Source: Lacrimispora saccharolytica (GTDB lineage Bacteria > Bacillota > Clostridia > Lachnospirales > Lachnospiraceae). From it: a stretch of DNA of 64,000 nucleotides. The stretch's first letter is position 1. The number at the start of each line of letters is the position of its first letter. The stretch spans positions 17,854 to 81,853 of the forward strand of contig JACJJN010000016.1 of assembly GCA_016899975.1 (NCBI GenBank). Reading direction: 5' to 3'. Below are positions 9,001 through 18,444 of the stretch, one piece after another. The notes beneath the pieces were generated by a model. The model saw only the letters and a list, made by a program, of their open reading frames with translations. It did no database searches and was not told the origin of the DNA. Both the position numbers and the translations under genes were made by a program.

Positions 9001-9537
9001 TTATACTAATTCGATAACAACTTCCATAGCTGCATCGCCCTTACGCGGTCCGATTTTGATGATTCTTGTGTAACCACCATTACGTCCTTCATATTTCGGA
9101 GCGATTTCGTTGAACATCTTGTCAACCATATCAACTTTCTTGGTGTTTTTCTTACGTCCGGCTGCTTCCTTCGGAACTTCTGTTACCGGATAGAAAACTT
9201 TTGCCATCTGACGTCTTGCATGCAGTCTGGACGGAGCGTCTTTCTTGATCTCCTTCTGCACTTCATCGTATACAGTAACTTTCTTGCCGTCTTTTACTTC
9301 TTTCACACGTTTGCCGTCTGCATCCTTGCGGGCAACCTTTGCGGTTACGGTTACGGTTTCGAAGTTATCTTTCTCTTTTACTGCCAGGGCAATCAGACCC
9401 TCAGCGATCTTGCGGATCTCTTTTGCTTTTGTCTCTGTTGTCACGATTTTTCCGTGATACAGCAGATTGGTAACCTGATTTCTCAGTAACGCTTTTCTCT
9501 GGTCAGATGTTCTGCCGAGTTTTCTATATTTTGCCAT
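9001..9537 (-). CDS. rplQ: 50S ribosomal protein L17
   Basis: 178 residues from ATG 9537 ([20 protein letters not shown]) behind TGGAGG. Most bacterial L17 proteins are about 120 residues. Here roughly 55 extra, charged residues sit between the N-terminal core (ending near [15 protein letters not shown]) and the conserved C-terminal end ([20 protein letters not shown]). The insertion includes a Lys/Asp/Val-rich part and a KKNTKK stretch. Such extended L17 forms are known in Clostridia. It is the last gene of the operon. Confidence 0.95.
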   Translation of the reverse strand: MAKYRKLGRTSDQRKALLRNQVTNLLYHGKIVTTETKAKEIRKIAEGLIALAVKEKDNFETVTVTAKVARKDADGKRVKEVKDGKKVTVYDEVQKEIKKDAPSRLHARRQMAKVFYPVTEVPKEAAGRKKNTKKVDMVDKMFNEIAPKYEGRNGGYTRIIKIGPRKGDAAMEVVIELV

Positions 9538-9643
9538 GATTCTTTTCCTCCATTTGTGGAACTCCGGGCCATGCTTCATCGGTCTTACTGGCAGGGAGTT
9601 TTTCTTCTACAAATTTCAAACGGAGCGCAGAGCTGTCTTCTGC

Positions 9644-10606
9644 TTATTCTCCGTCCCCAGGACTCAAAGAAAGTCCCAGTTCTTTTAATTTTGCCAAAAC
9701 TTCTTCCAGGGATTTCCGTCCAAGGTTGCGGACTTTCATCATATCTTCAGAAGTCTTATTGCACAGTTCTTCTACGGTATTGATACCGGCACGTTTCAGA
9801 CAGTTGTAAGAACGAACAGAAAGCTCCAGCTCGTCGATGTTCATCTCCAGAACCTTCTCTTTCTCGTTGTCCTCTTTCTCGATCATAACCTCTGCTGTCT
9901 TCGCGTTCTCAGACAGATCGATAAAGAGTTTCAGATGCTCGCTCAGTACTTTTGCCGCAAGGCTGACAGCCTCATCCGGCTCCAACGTACCGTTAGTGTA
10001 TACGTCCAGGGTCAGCTTATCGTAGTCGGTAATCTGTCCCACACGGGTATTCTGCACAGTCAGGTTTACTCTCTCCACCGGTGTATAGATCGCATCCACT
10101 GCAATTACACCGATCGGCATATCATCGCTCTTTCCTTTGTCTGCACTGATATAACCGCGTCCTTTTGTGATGGTCAGTTCCATATACAGCTTGCTGTCAG
10201 CACCGCCGTTCAGGGTAGCGATCACCTGATCCGGATTCATGATCTCGATATCCTGATCCACCTGAATGTCGGATGCCCGAACAACACCTTCACCTTCGAA
10301 CTCAATATATGCAACCTTCGCCTCGTTCGTCTCGCTGTTGTTGCGGATTGCAAGGCTTTTCAGGTTCATGATAATTTCGGTCACATCTTCCTTGACACCC
10401 GGAATAGAGCTGAACTCATGCAGAACGCCTTCGATCTTTACCTGGCTTACTGCTGCGCCCGGCAGAGAGGAAAGCATGATTCTGCGTAAGGAATTGCCAA
10501 GAGTAGTACCATAGCCGCGCTCCAGGGGTTCCACAACGAATCTTCCGTACTTCTTGTCTTCAGAAATCTCTGTAATTTCAATTTTCGGTTTGTTAAAATC
10601 AAACAC
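9644..10606 (-). CDS. rpoA: RNA polymerase alpha subunit
   Basis: 320 residues with a GTG start at 10606 behind AGGAGGGG. The N-terminal dimerisation domain contains [21 protein letters not shown]; the C-terminal domain (about 250-312) contains [19 protein letters not shown] and [16 protein letters not shown], which bind UP elements and activators. It lies between rpsD and rplQ as in most Firmicutes. Confidence 0.98.
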   Translation of the reverse strand: MFDFNKPKIEITEISEDKKYGRFVVEPLERGYGTTLGNSLRRIMLSSLPGAAVSQVKIEGVLHEFSSIPGVKEDVTEIIMNLKSLAIRNNSETNEAKVAYIEFEGEGVVRASDIQVDQDIEIMNPDQVIATLNGGADSKLYMELTITKGRGYISADKGKSDDMPIGVIAVDAIYTPVERVNLTVQNTRVGQITDYDKLTLDVYTNGTLEPDEAVSLAAKVLSEHLKLFIDLSENAKTAEVMIEKEDNEKEKVLEMNIDELELSVRSYNCLKRAGINTVEELCNKTSEDMMKVRNLGRKSLEEVLAKLKELGLSLSPGDGE

Positions 10607-10651
10607 TCGAAAGCCCCTCCTTTTAAATTGGTTGGCCGATTTACCCGTTTA

Positions 10652-11245
10652 TTATTTAGAATACAGCTCGACGATCTGCACTTCATCAACCGGAACATCA
10701 ATTGCTTCTCTGGTCGGAACTTCTTTTACAGTTCCTTTCAGTGCTTCCAGATCTGCGTCGATCCATTCCGGAGTAAGGCGTCCGCCTGTAACCTCCACGA
10801 TGTCTTTATATCTCTGAGAAGATTTCTTGTTCTCTTTGATTTCAATTACGTCACCAGCTTTTACCTGATAAGACGGGATATTTACGCATTTTCCGTTAAC
10901 CAGAACATGCTTGTGGTCAACAATCTGTCTTGCCTCTTTTCTGGTTCTCGCCATACCCATACGGAATACAACGTTATCCAAACGCAGCTCAAGCAGGATC
11001 ATCAGGTTTTCACCAGTCTGGCCAGCCATTCTGTCTGCCTTCTCGTAATAGTTACGGAAAGGTTTCTCCAGAACGCCGTAGATGAATTTTGCTTTCTGTT
11101 TTTCTCTCAGCTGAAGACCATACTCAGATACTTTTCTGTTCGCTCTTTTCAACTGTCTTGTGGACTTTTTATCAATACCCAGATATACCGGATCCAGACC
11201 CAGGGACCGGCATCTTTTCAGGACTGGTACTCTATTTACTGCCAT
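10652..11245 (-). CDS. rpsD: 30S ribosomal protein S4
   Basis: 197 residues, ATG 11245 behind TAGGAGG. An N-terminal S4 domain (MAVNRVPVLKRCRSLGLDP) is followed by an S4 RNA-binding fold with RLDNVVFRMGMARTRKEARQ. It lacks the zinc-binding Cys cluster, so it is the C-minus form. S4 nucleates 30S assembly and in Firmicutes usually represses its own mRNA; whether it does so here is not visible. Confidence 0.97.
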   Translation of the reverse strand: MAVNRVPVLKRCRSLGLDPVYLGIDKKSTRQLKRANRKVSEYGLQLREKQKAKFIYGVLEKPFRNYYEKADRMAGQTGENLMILLELRLDNVVFRMGMARTRKEARQIVDHKHVLVNGKCVNIPSYQVKAGDVIEIKENKKSSQRYKDIVEVTGGRLTPEWIDADLEALKGTVKEVPTREAIDVPVDEVQIVELYSK

Positions 11246-11261
11246 GTTCTTGACCTCCTAA

Positions 11262-11654
11262 TCAGACTCTTCTACGTTTTGGTGGACGGCATCCATTGTG
11301 CGGAACCGGAGTTACGTCACGGATGCTGGTTACTTCGATACCGCATGCCTGCAGCGCACGAATTGCTGCCTCACGGCCTGAACCAGGTCCCTTAACCATA
11401 ACATCAACTGTCTTCAGACCATGAACCAGAGCTGCTTTTGCTGCTGTCTCTGCCGCTGTCTGAGCTGCATAAGGAGTAGATTTCCTTGAACCTTTAAATC
11501 CAAGACCACCGGCACTTGCCCAGGAAAGAGCGTTTCCCTGTGCGTCAGTCAGAGTAACAATTGTATTATTGAAAGATGACTGGATATGTGCCTGTCCGTG
11601 TTCAACGTTTTTCTTCACACGACGTTTTGTCGTTTTCTTTGTCACTTTAGCCAT
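11262..11654 (-). CDS. rpsK: 30S ribosomal protein S11
   Basis: 130 residues. Core motifs include [46 protein letters not shown] and the basic tail [12 protein letters not shown]. It is a platform protein of the small subunit, encoded between rpsM and rpsD in the alpha segment of the operon. Confidence 0.98.
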   Translation of the reverse strand: MAKVTKKTTKRRVKKNVEHGQAHIQSSFNNTIVTLTDAQGNALSWASAGGLGFKGSRKSTPYAAQTAAETAAKAALVHGLKTVDVMVKGPGSGREAAIRALQACGIEVTSIRDVTPVPHNGCRPPKRRRV

Positions 11655-11701
11655 TTTAAAAACTAACCTACACTTTCTTATTCTATATTTTCAGTTACGG
11701 A

Positions 11702-12070
11702 TTATTTCTTCTTGTTTGCTACGGTTCTCTTCGGACCTTTGCGGGTTCTTGCATTGGTCTTTGTCTTCTGACCACGAACCGGCAGACCTTTACGATGACG
11801 GATTCCACGGTAGCATCCGATCTCCTGCAGACGTTTGATGTTCATTGCGATTTCTCTGCGCAGATCACCTTCTACAGTCTGAGTCTCATCGATTACTGCA
11901 CTGATTTTCTTTACTTCGTCATCTGTCAGATCACGGCAGCGTGTATCAGGATTAACACCTGCTTCTGCCAGAATACGGTTGGAGCTTGTTCTGCCGATAC
12001 CATAGATATAGGTCAGGCCGATCTCCACACGTTTGTCTCTTGGTAAGTCTACACCAGCGATACGAGCCAT
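11702..12070 (-). CDS. rpsM: 30S ribosomal protein S13
   Basis: 122 residues, ATG 12070 behind TGGAGG. Motifs: [32 protein letters not shown] and a basic C-terminal tail [17 protein letters not shown]. It bridges the small-subunit head to L5. There are about 375 bases between it and rpmJ, longer than usual. The stretch 12071-12446 is GC-rich with short inverted repeats; I see no gene in it. Confidence 0.98.
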   Translation of the reverse strand: MARIAGVDLPRDKRVEIGLTYIYGIGRTSSNRILAEAGVNPDTRCRDLTDDEVKKISAVIDETQTVEGDLRREIAMNIKRLQEIGCYRGIRHRKGLPVRGQKTKTNARTRKGPKRTVANKKK

Positions 12071-12446
12071 GTAATTGTTCCTCCATTTTCTTACAAGTCA
12101 TTAATATTTTCCTAATTGGGATACAGGTATGTGTGTATCCAGTCATGGCCTTCCATGACCTTTCCGCCCGGCACTTTGATCTTTCAGACGGTATTTGATG
12201 TGCCTTCGCGGTATTAAGCAATATTATAAGGGATGATACGCCCTGCGGCGCATATCCGCCGGAGGCTCCTGATTCAGCATGCCGCTGCGGACCGGCAGTC
12301 CTTTCGGTTTCCCCGTTCCTGCAGCAGATTCCCGCCGATCTGGTCACAGCCGGACCGCAGGTATCTTTCAGGTTCTCACTTTATAATATTAACAGAAGCT
12401 TTCGCTTCTTTTCAGCCGCTTAAAAAAAGTTTTCAAACAGATTGGA

Positions 12447-12560
12447 TCAGCCCTGTCTCTGTTTGTGTTTTGGATTCTCGCAAATGATCCGGATGCTGCC
12501 TTTTCTCTTGATGACTTTGCATTTCTCGCAGATCGGTTTTACGGATGATCTTACTTTCAT
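12447..12560 (-). CDS. rpmJ: 50S ribosomal protein L36
   Basis: 37 residues, ATG 12560 with AAGGAGATTCACG upstream. The sequence begins [17 protein letters not shown] and ends PKHKQRQG, with the zinc-binding residues Cys11, Cys14, Cys27 and His32 in place (zinc-containing form). Normally rpmJ follows infA within tens of bases; here about 1.35 kb separates them, and rpmJ has its own strong promoter at 12665-12693. Confidence 0.97.
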   Translation of the reverse strand: MKVRSSVKPICEKCKVIKRKGSIRIICENPKHKQRQG

Positions 12561-12664
12561 CGTGAATCTCCTTTCTTCCTTTCCCTTTTTTACGGGTTGC
12601 GTAAAGCTTTTGGCATCGGTTTTTGTGGGTTATCAAAGGGACCGCGCACAAAAGTTCGTTATAT

Positions 12665-12693
12665 AGTATAGCACTGCAAATCCTGGAATGCAA
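12665..12693 (-). promoter_or_regulatory. Internal sigma-A promoter before rpmJ
   Basis: On the minus strand TTGCAT, a 17-base spacer and TATACT, with an A-rich tract just upstream (AAAAAAAGCCCTTGCATTCC). The -35 region closely resembles that of the rpsJ promoter (CCCTTGCATTCCC). It would restart transcription of rpmJ-rpsM-rpsK-rpsD-rpoA-rplQ after the insertion. Confidence 0.8.
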
Positions 12694-12779
12694 GGGCTTT
12701 TTTTACTTTTTTGTGAAATGTGGGACGGTCGGTAAGAGGCGGGAGCGGGCGGCGGGGGCGGGATTTGCAGATTCGCTTC

Positions 12780-12998
12780 TCACTCCGGCCTTCGGACAGA
12801 CAGAGCATTGTGTTCGCCCCGTTTTGGGCGGTTTCTTCCTGTGGTTCGTTTTGTCGGGTCGGACATCACCGTTTTCTGAAGCATGGCGGCCGCCTCCGGA
12901 CAAATGGCATTCATGTATTTTTCCCATTTGTCATAGGCAAATACGCCATGGTCAAACAAGTTTTCTATCTGCCCGCAGGTATTAATAATATGAAGCAT
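12780..12998 (-). pseudogene. Probable truncated gene remnant
   Basis: ATG 12998 has an excellent site (ATAGGAGACGTTAAG), and the first 45 residues look like real protein (MLHIINTCGQIENLFDHGVF, then AYDKWEKYMNAICPEAAAML). After about residue 48 the sequence becomes a low-quality run of Arg, Pro and Thr and stops at 72 residues. The same stretch of DNA turns abruptly GC-rich around 12880. I read this as the 5' end of a gene cut off by a rearrangement; the family is not recognised. Confidence 0.4.
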
Positions 12999-13055
12999 CT
13001 TAACGTCTCCTATCTGTGATACAGCTCTGGTATGATAATCTTTCAAAGAAGGATG

Positions 13056-13439
13056 TTATGCTTTCCTCAAAAACGCCTCAGCCATATCACTCAATCCAAA
13101 TCCTGCCAGCAAATCCCTCATGTCCTCTTTCAACTCCTCACGGCTGAACTCACACTCTTCCAGGTATTCGTCACTCTTCCCATTCAGATAATCATAAAAC
13201 AGCAGCATAACCTTCAGATTCGCCATTTCGCCGTCTTCGCACAATTCATAAACTCTGTTCTCTGCCTCGTTAATTCTGCCGTCATCCACCATCTCCAGCA
13301 ATTCCCGCAGAACCTCATTTTCTTTCGTTCCCCGAAGCAGCTCCTCCGAATCCTCTTCCAGATCCATCTGAAACAGCAGCTTCAGTAACATCCGCACCAT
13401 CTCCCTGATCTGGCGCATAATATAATCTTCTTCAAACAA
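13056..13439 (-). CDS. Hypothetical protein, DUF6483-like
   Basis: 127 residues from a TTG start at 13439, with GAGGAG nine bases upstream; the next possible start is ATG eight codons later. The protein is acidic and fully helical in character: YIMRQIREMVRMLLKLLFQM, then repeated Glu/Leu-rich helices (SEELLRGTKENEVL, INEAENRVYELCEDGEM) and DMRDLLAGFGLSDMAEAFL. The pattern resembles DUF6483 proteins of Clostridia, from memory; function unknown. It is an unusual resident of the ribosomal operon. Confidence 0.7.
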   Translation of the reverse strand: MFEEDYIMRQIREMVRMLLKLLFQMDLEEDSEELLRGTKENEVLRELLEMVDDGRINEAENRVYELCEDGEMANLKVMLLFYDYLNGKSDEYLEECEFSREELKEDMRDLLAGFGLSDMAEAFLRKA

Positions 13440-13575
13440 GCCAATCTACTCCTCTCTGTGGTCATCGCTTCCTATTCTCTGAACGCACCACTTTCTTTCC
13501 GTCAGAAACAGCCAAATGACTCAACGTCACACACGGATCCGCAGCACAAAGAGATCCTCGCTTTTCACGAAAACA

Positions 13576-13849
13576 GAAACCAGTCCGAACGGCCCCGCAG
13601 TCTATGCGGATGGCGCGGACATCTGCAGAACCGGTTGGAAATTCTTAGCGGCCGGAAGGCCTTTCAGACGGGGCAGGCGAAGTGCTTCCCGCACTGAGCC
13701 TGAGGAGCGCTGAGACGGGAATTTATAAAAAATTCCTGTCGAATCGCTCCGGTACCCGACTGAAAGGCCTTCCGGCCGCTTAGAATTTCCCCGGTCCTGC
13801 AGCCGTCCGCGCTGTCCGCATAGACTGCGGGGCTGTTCGGGCTGGTTTC
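13576..13849. repeat. Large imperfect inverted repeat (about 90-nt arms)
   Basis: The left arm 13576-13667 and right arm 13760-13849 are reverse complements with few mismatches. The innermost 20 bases match exactly (13648-13667 against 13760-13779), and the ends pair as GAAACCAG / CTGGTTTC. The loop carries another hairpin at about 13713-13739. Just outside the right arm a 20-base direct repeat (13840-13859 and 13892-13911) includes the infA stop codon. In RNA this would form one very long hairpin of roughly 270 nt. No protein-coding content is seen in 13440-13908. Confidence 0.85.
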
Positions 13850-13908
13850 GTCCGCCTTAGACGCATATCCGCATAAGCCGCAGACCGTTCCGGCTGGTTT
13901 CGTCCGCC

Positions 13909-14127
13909 TTATTTATCACGCCAGATAATGCGTCCTTTGTCCAGATCGTACGGAGAAAGCTCGATCGTAACCTTATCTCCCGGAAGGATACGGATAAAGT
14001 TCATACGAAGCTTGCCGCTGATATGTGCCAGAACAACGTGTTTGTTCTCCAGCTCTACCTTGAACATCGCGTTCGGCAGTTTCTCCAGAACGGTTCCTTC
14101 TACTTCAATTACATCTGCCTTAGACAT
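13909..14127 (-). CDS. infA: Translation initiation factor IF-1
   Basis: 72 residues, the standard length: [20 protein letters not shown], then [19 protein letters not shown] and [15 protein letters not shown]. It is a single OB fold that binds the ribosomal A site during initiation. It is followed directly by the repeat-rich insertion; its stop codon lies within a 20-base direct repeat. Confidence 0.98.
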   Translation of the reverse strand: MSKADVIEVEGTVLEKLPNAMFKVELENKHVVLAHISGKLRMNFIRILPGDKVTIELSPYDLDKGRIIWRDK

Positions 14128-14130
14128 TTT

Positions 14131-14364
14131 TCAAACCTCCTTTGCTTTCAACGCTTTACGGATTTCCAGATCGGATGAAATCTCTGTCTGCTGATAATCG
14201 ATCTGTACATGCATCAGCTTCTTTTTCTTCGGCCGCTCCAGCGGGCGGATCTTTCCGTCCGCCAGATATACATATGGTTCTTCTACCCTGACGATGACAT
14301 ACAGTTTCCCTTTGTCATGCCCCGCCAGGCTTCTTGCAAACATGCCCTCCTGTACCGGCCTCAT
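14131..14364 (-). CDS. KOW-domain RNA-binding protein (L14e-like)
   Basis: 77 residues. An N-terminal KOW motif (GMFARSLAGHDKGKLYVIVR) is followed by PYVYLADGKIRPLERPKKKK. Proteins of this kind sit between map and infA in many Clostridia and are thought to bind RNA or the ribosome. The start overlaps the map stop (ATGA), so it is translated with map; infA begins three bases after its stop codon. Confidence 0.85.
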   Translation of the reverse strand: MRPVQEGMFARSLAGHDKGKLYVIVRVEEPYVYLADGKIRPLERPKKKKLMHVQIDYQQTEISSDLEIRKALKAKEV

Positions 14365-15131
14365 GCTTCTTCCTCCCTGTGGGTCAGCGTCAGTATCTCC
14401 GGCTCACCCTCTGTGATCAGAATCGTGTTTTCATAGTGGGCGGAAAGACTTCCGTCTTCTGTTACCACCGTCCAGTCGTCATCCAGCCACCGGACTTCCG
14501 GCCGGCCGATATTGATCATCGGCTCAATTGCCAGCGTCATTCCCGGCTGGAGACGGATTCCACGGCTTCTCTGGGAAAAATTCGGAATCTGCGGATCCTC
14601 ATGGAGGCTTGTTCCGATTCCATGGCCGCAGAGATCCCTCACTACGCCATATCCAAAACTCTCCGCATAATCGCCGATCGCTTTGGAAATTTCATGAAGG
14701 TGATGTCCGGCTTTCGCATATTTGATTCCCTCAAAAAAGCTCTGCCGCGTCACCTCGATCAGTTTCTTCGCTTCTGGGCTGATCTCGCCCACCGCATGGG
14801 TGCGGGCTGCATCAGAATGATATCCTTCGTAAATCAGTCCGGCATCCAGGCTGACGATATCGCCCTCCCTGATAATCCGATGTTTGCTTGGTATTCCATG
14901 TACCACCTCATCGTTGACCGAAACGCAGATGGCTGCCGGATACCCATTGTAGTTCAGAAAGTTGGGGATGCATCCAAAGCTGCGGATCATCTCTTCTCCC
15001 AACCGGTTGATCTCCCAGGTGGACATTCCCGGACGGAGTGCTTTTCCCAGCTCGTCATGCACCTGTTCCAGCAGATGGCATGCATGACGCATCTTTTCTA
15101 TCTCACTGGCAGTTTTAATTGATACGGACAT
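14361..15131 (-). CDS. map: Type I methionine aminopeptidase
   Basis: 256 residues. Metal ligands are visible in order: the two aspartates in DAGLIYEGYHSDAART, the histidine in GHGIGTSLHEDP, and the glutamates in LAIEPMINIG and VTEDGSLSAHYENT. It removes the initiator methionine from new proteins. It lies between adk and the KOW protein, the usual Firmicutes order, with a four-base gap to adk. Confidence 0.97.
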   Translation of the reverse strand: MSVSIKTASEIEKMRHACHLLEQVHDELGKALRPGMSTWEINRLGEEMIRSFGCIPNFLNYNGYPAAICVSVNDEVVHGIPSKHRIIREGDIVSLDAGLIYEGYHSDAARTHAVGEISPEAKKLIEVTRQSFFEGIKYAKAGHHLHEISKAIGDYAESFGYGVVRDLCGHGIGTSLHEDPQIPNFSQRSRGIRLQPGMTLAIEPMINIGRPEVRWLDDDWTVVTEDGSLSAHYENTILITEGEPEILTLTHREEEA

Positions 15132-15135
15132 TTCT

Positions 15136-15780
15136 TTACGCTCCTAAAATCTTCGTGATATCCTGGAACACAACATCGATGTCCTGTGTTCCATCCACTT
15201 CAGCAAGTACACCCTCCGCCTGATAGTAATCGATCAGCGGCTGAGTCTGCGCATGATAAACAGAAAGACGTTTCTGTACGGTTTCCGGCTTATCATCATC
15301 ACGCAGCACCAGTTCTCCCTGGCATACATCGCAGACGTTCTCTACCTTCGGCGCATTGTATTCCACATGGTAGGTTGCCCCGCATTTCAGGCAGGCACGG
15401 CGTCCTCCCATACGACGTACAATGTTCTCGTCCGGCACTTCCACGTTGACGGCAAAATCAATCTTCTCTCCTCTTTCGTTCAGCGCACGGGTCAGAGCCT
15501 CAGCCTGCGGAATCGTTCTTGGGAATCCGTCCAGCACATAACCTGCGGCAGCGTCCGGTTTTGAGATTCTGTCCACAACCAGATCACAGGTCAGCTCATC
15601 CGGAACCAGCTCTCCCTTATCCATATAAGCTTTCGCCTTGGTTCCAAGCTCTGTGCCTTCCTTGATGTTCGCACGGAAAATGTCTCCTGTGGAAATGTGC
15701 GGAATTCCGTATTTCGCAGCGATTTTCTTTGCCTGTGTTCCTTTTCCAGCCCCTGGTGCTCCAAGCATGATAATTTTCAT
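15136..15780 (-). CDS. adk: Adenylate kinase, zinc-lid form
   Basis: 214 residues from ATG 15780 ([20 protein letters not shown]), with AAGGAGGATATCGGT upstream; an upstream ATG at 15810 is less likely. The P-loop is [23 protein letters not shown] is the NMP region. The lid carries four cysteines (CLKCG ... CDVCQG) as in Gram-positive zinc-binding enzymes. It converts ATP and AMP to two ADP. Confidence 0.97.
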   Translation of the reverse strand: MKIIMLGAPGAGKGTQAKKIAAKYGIPHISTGDIFRANIKEGTELGTKAKAYMDKGELVPDELTCDLVVDRISKPDAAAGYVLDGFPRTIPQAEALTRALNERGEKIDFAVNVEVPDENIVRRMGGRRACLKCGATYHVEYNAPKVENVCDVCQGELVLRDDDKPETVQKRLSVYHAQTQPLIDYYQAEGVLAEVDGTQDIDVVFQDITKILGA

Positions 15781-15854
15781 ACCGATATCCTCCTTCATCT
15801 CAGATAACACTTTAAGGGCCTGTCGCTTTGTCTACAACAGCCCCTCAAAAATGT

Positions 15855-17171
15855 CTAATCATTCAGAAATCCTTTATAGTTACGAACCAGCATCATGGAC
15901 TCGATCTGCTTCAGGGTTTCCAGAATAACACTTGCGATAATGATCAGAGAGGTTCCTCCGAAGGAAACGTTCGCGTTAAAGAAACCATTAAAGAAGAACG
16001 GGATAACTGCCACGATTGTCAGACCGGCACCACCTATAAAGATAATATAATTCAAAATACTGGTCAGATAATCTACGGTAGGCTTGCCCGGACGGATACC
16101 CGGAATAAAACCACCCTGTTTACGCATATTATCTGCAACTTCCATCGGATTGAATGTAATGGATGTATAGAAGTATGCAAAGAAGATAACCATTACAATA
16201 TATAAGATCAATCCCACAGAGCTTAATGGCTGTGCAGGGTCAAACCAGTTGTTGGAGTTAAGCATGGAAAGGATCTTTCCGCCCCATCCTCCAATATCGC
16301 TTTTGCCCATGAAAGTCAAAATCATAGACGGGAAGGACATGATTGAAGATGCAAAAATGATCGGAATCACACCGGCGGTGTTCACCTTCAGCGGAATATG
16401 AGAAGACTGTCCGCCAAACATTTTTCTTCCTACCATTTTCTTGGAATACTGCACCGGAATCCTTCTCTCAGCGCCGTTCAGAATCAGAACCAGCACAACG
16501 ACTGCGATAATGATCGCAATAATGATCACCCACATCAATGCTGCTCTTGCCAGGGTCTTACCCTGCACAAAAGTCTCATAAAGTGTGATCATATCCTGCG
16601 GTACACGGGAAAGGATATTAATGAGAAGAACCATGGAAATACCATTTCCGACACCCTTTTCATTAATCTGCTCACCTACCCACATCAAAAATGCAGAACC
16701 TGCAGTCAATGCCGCAATTGCTATAATAACATTTACCGCATTGAACTCTTCCAGCAATCCCTGTCTGCCGAAACCGATCGCCAGAGCAGCCGATTCAAAC
16801 AGAGCCAGGCCAACCGTCAGATAACGGGTGATTGCTGTCATTTTCTTTCTTCCTTCTTCTCCATCCTTCTGCATCTCTTCCAGTTTTGGAATCGCGATGG
16901 TCAGAAGCTGAATAATGATGGAGGAAGTAATATATGGTGTAATACTCAGCGCGAAGATGGAGAATCTGTCAAAACCGCCACCTGTAAAGGCATTCAGGAA
17001 GCTGAATGCCTCATTCGTGCTGTTTGCGAAGAATGCGCTGAAATATTCTGTATTCACTCCCGGAACCGGCATCTGAGAACCCAGACGGATGACGCACAGC
17101 ATCAGGAAGACATACATGATCTTACGACGCACATCCTTGATTTTAAATGCATTGACCAGTGTCTTAAACAT
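15855..17171 (-). CDS. secY: Protein translocase subunit SecY
   Basis: 438 residues with about ten membrane segments. Recognisable parts: FKIKDVRRKIMYVFLMLCVI at the start, the plug region VNTEYFSAFF, FALSITPYITSSIIIQLL, the cytoplasmic loop GAERRIPVQYSKKMVGRK and the C-terminal ADNMRKQGGFIPGIRPG. It forms the Sec channel in the membrane. Its ATG shares one base with the rplO stop (TAATG), so translation is coupled. Confidence 0.98.
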   Translation of the reverse strand: MFKTLVNAFKIKDVRRKIMYVFLMLCVIRLGSQMPVPGVNTEYFSAFFANSTNEAFSFLNAFTGGGFDRFSIFALSITPYITSSIIIQLLTIAIPKLEEMQKDGEEGRKKMTAITRYLTVGLALFESAALAIGFGRQGLLEEFNAVNVIIAIAALTAGSAFLMWVGEQINEKGVGNGISMVLLINILSRVPQDMITLYETFVQGKTLARAALMWVIIIAIIIAVVVLVLILNGAERRIPVQYSKKMVGRKMFGGQSSHIPLKVNTAGVIPIIFASSIMSFPSMILTFMGKSDIGGWGGKILSMLNSNNWFDPAQPLSSVGLILYIVMVIFFAYFYTSITFNPMEVADNMRKQGGFIPGIRPGKPTVDYLTSILNYIIFIGGAGLTIVAVIPFFFNGFFNANVSFGGTSLIIIASVILETLKQIESMMLVRNYKGFLND

Positions 17172-17611
17172 TAGATCACCTCGACTGTTCCACCTGCCGC
17201 TTCAATTTTTGCTTTTGCGCTCTCGCTGCATGCATTAACTTTCACATTGAGTTTCTTGGAAATCTCACCATTTCCGAGAATCTTAACGCCATCTTTCGGA
17301 TTGGAAACCAGTCCGCTCTCGATCATTGTCTCAACGGTAACAGTCGCTCCATCTTCGAAACGATTCAGCGCAGATACGTTGATTCCAACGATCTGTTTGG
17401 AATTTCTGCAGGTGAATCCTCTCTTCGGGATACGTCTGTATAACGGCATCTGACCGCCTTCAAAACCTGGTCTCGGTGCTCCGGAACGAGCTTTCTGGCC
17501 TTTGTGGCCCTTACCAGCTGTCTTTCCGTTTCCTGAACCATGTCCACGGCCTCTGCGGAAGTTATCGCTGTGTCTGGAGCCTTCTGCCGGCTGTAAATTT
17601 GATAAGTCCAT
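17171..17611 (-). CDS. rplO: 50S ribosomal protein L15
   Basis: 146 residues. Gly/Arg/Lys-rich N-terminus ([20 protein letters not shown], then [20 protein letters not shown]) and the usual C-terminal domain. It is a late assembly protein of the 50S subunit. A 72-base dispersed repeat lies between it and rpmD. Confidence 0.97.
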   Translation of the reverse strand: MDLSNLQPAEGSRHSDNFRRGRGHGSGNGKTAGKGHKGQKARSGAPRPGFEGGQMPLYRRIPKRGFTCRNSKQIVGINVSALNRFEDGATVTVETMIESGLVSNPKDGVKILGNGEISKKLNVKVNACSESAKAKIEAAGGTVEVI

Positions 17612-17633
17612 TACGGTACCTCCTTCTGAAATC

Positions 17634-17705
17634 GTAACTATCCAGCCTCTCCGGTCCTGCCGTTATCATGGATATCGCCAGAACACGGAACCTCTGAATA
17701 GTTAC
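17634..17705. repeat. GTAAC repeat copy inside the ribosomal operon
   Basis: About 72 bp with ends GTAACTATCCAGCC and TCTGAATAGTTAC, reverse complements of each other with few mismatches. The middle differs from the long copies. It starts 12 bases after the rpmD stop and ends about 20 bases before rplO, so it is transcribed with the operon. Confidence 0.65.
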
Positions 17706-17717
17706 TCACTGCTTCTA

Positions 17718-17900
17718 TTAAACTTCTTCTACTTTAACCAGGTAGGATACCTGATTTACCATACCGCGAACTGCTGCGTTATCCGGCAGTTCTACTGTTT
17801 TGTTTACTTTCTTCAGCCCCAGTGCCTCTACAGTCTTTTTGTGTTTCGGAACACATCCGATCGGAGATTTCACCAGAGTTACTTTTAATCTATCTGCCAT
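17718..17900 (-). CDS. rpmD: 50S ribosomal protein L30
   Basis: 60 residues, normal length for bacterial L30 ([40 protein letters not shown]). It sits between rpsE and rplO as expected. Confidence 0.97.
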   Translation of the reverse strand: MADRLKVTLVKSPIGCVPKHKKTVEALGLKKVNKTVELPDNAAVRGMVNQVSYLVKVEEV

Positions 17901-17914
17901 TTCTTACGTCCTCC

Positions 17915-18424
17915 TTAAGCAAACAGCTCATCTACAGATTTGCCGCGAAGTTTTGCTACTTCTTCCGGAGTCTTCAGCTCACTCAAACCTGCGATTGTAG
18001 CCAGTACAACGTTCTGTTTGTTTCTGGAGCCCAAAGATTTGGTACGGATGTTCTTGATACCTGCAAGCTCGATCACGGCACGGGCAGGACCGCCTGCGAT
18101 GATACCGGTACCTTCCGGAGCTCTCTTCAGCAGAACCTCTGCGCTTCCGAATTTACCTACATAGTCATGTGTGATACTTCCTGTCTCATCAATGGCTACG
18201 TTTACCAGTTTCTTCATGGCGTCTTCTTTACCTTTGCGGATAGCTTCCGGAATTTCGGCTGCTTTTCCAAGTCCGGCGCCTACGTGTCCGTTGCCGTCGC
18301 CTACAACTACTAAAGCAGTGAAACGGAAGTTACGACCACCTTTAACAACCTTGGTAACACGCTTAATTGATACGACTTTTTCTTCCAGTTCAAACTGGCT
18401 TGCATCAATAATAGTACGCTTCAT
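17915..18424 (-). CDS. rpsE: 30S ribosomal protein S5
   Basis: 169 residues. The double-stranded RNA-binding N-terminal domain has [20 protein letters not shown] and [17 protein letters not shown]; the C-terminal domain has [18 protein letters not shown]5 contributes to decoding accuracy. Start ATG 18424 behind AAGGAAGG. Confidence 0.98.
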   Translation of the reverse strand: MKRTIIDASQFELEEKVVSIKRVTKVVKGGRNFRFTALVVVGDGNGHVGAGLGKAAEIPEAIRKGKEDAMKKLVNVAIDETGSITHDYVGKFGSAEVLLKRAPEGTGIIAGGPARAVIELAGIKNIRTKSLGSRNKQNVVLATIAGLSELKTPEEVAKLRGKSVDELFA

Positions 18425-18444
18425 GTGTTCTTTTCCTTCCTTTC

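Noticed and set aside
12071..12446. Possible gene in the rpmJ-rpsM spacer
   Set aside because: Frames are short, Arg/Cys-rich and lack starts; only inverted repeats are seen.
12703..12985. Several short frames in the GC-rich stretch after rpmJ's promoter
   Set aside because: No RBS and no protein-like composition; the stretch looks like remnant DNA.
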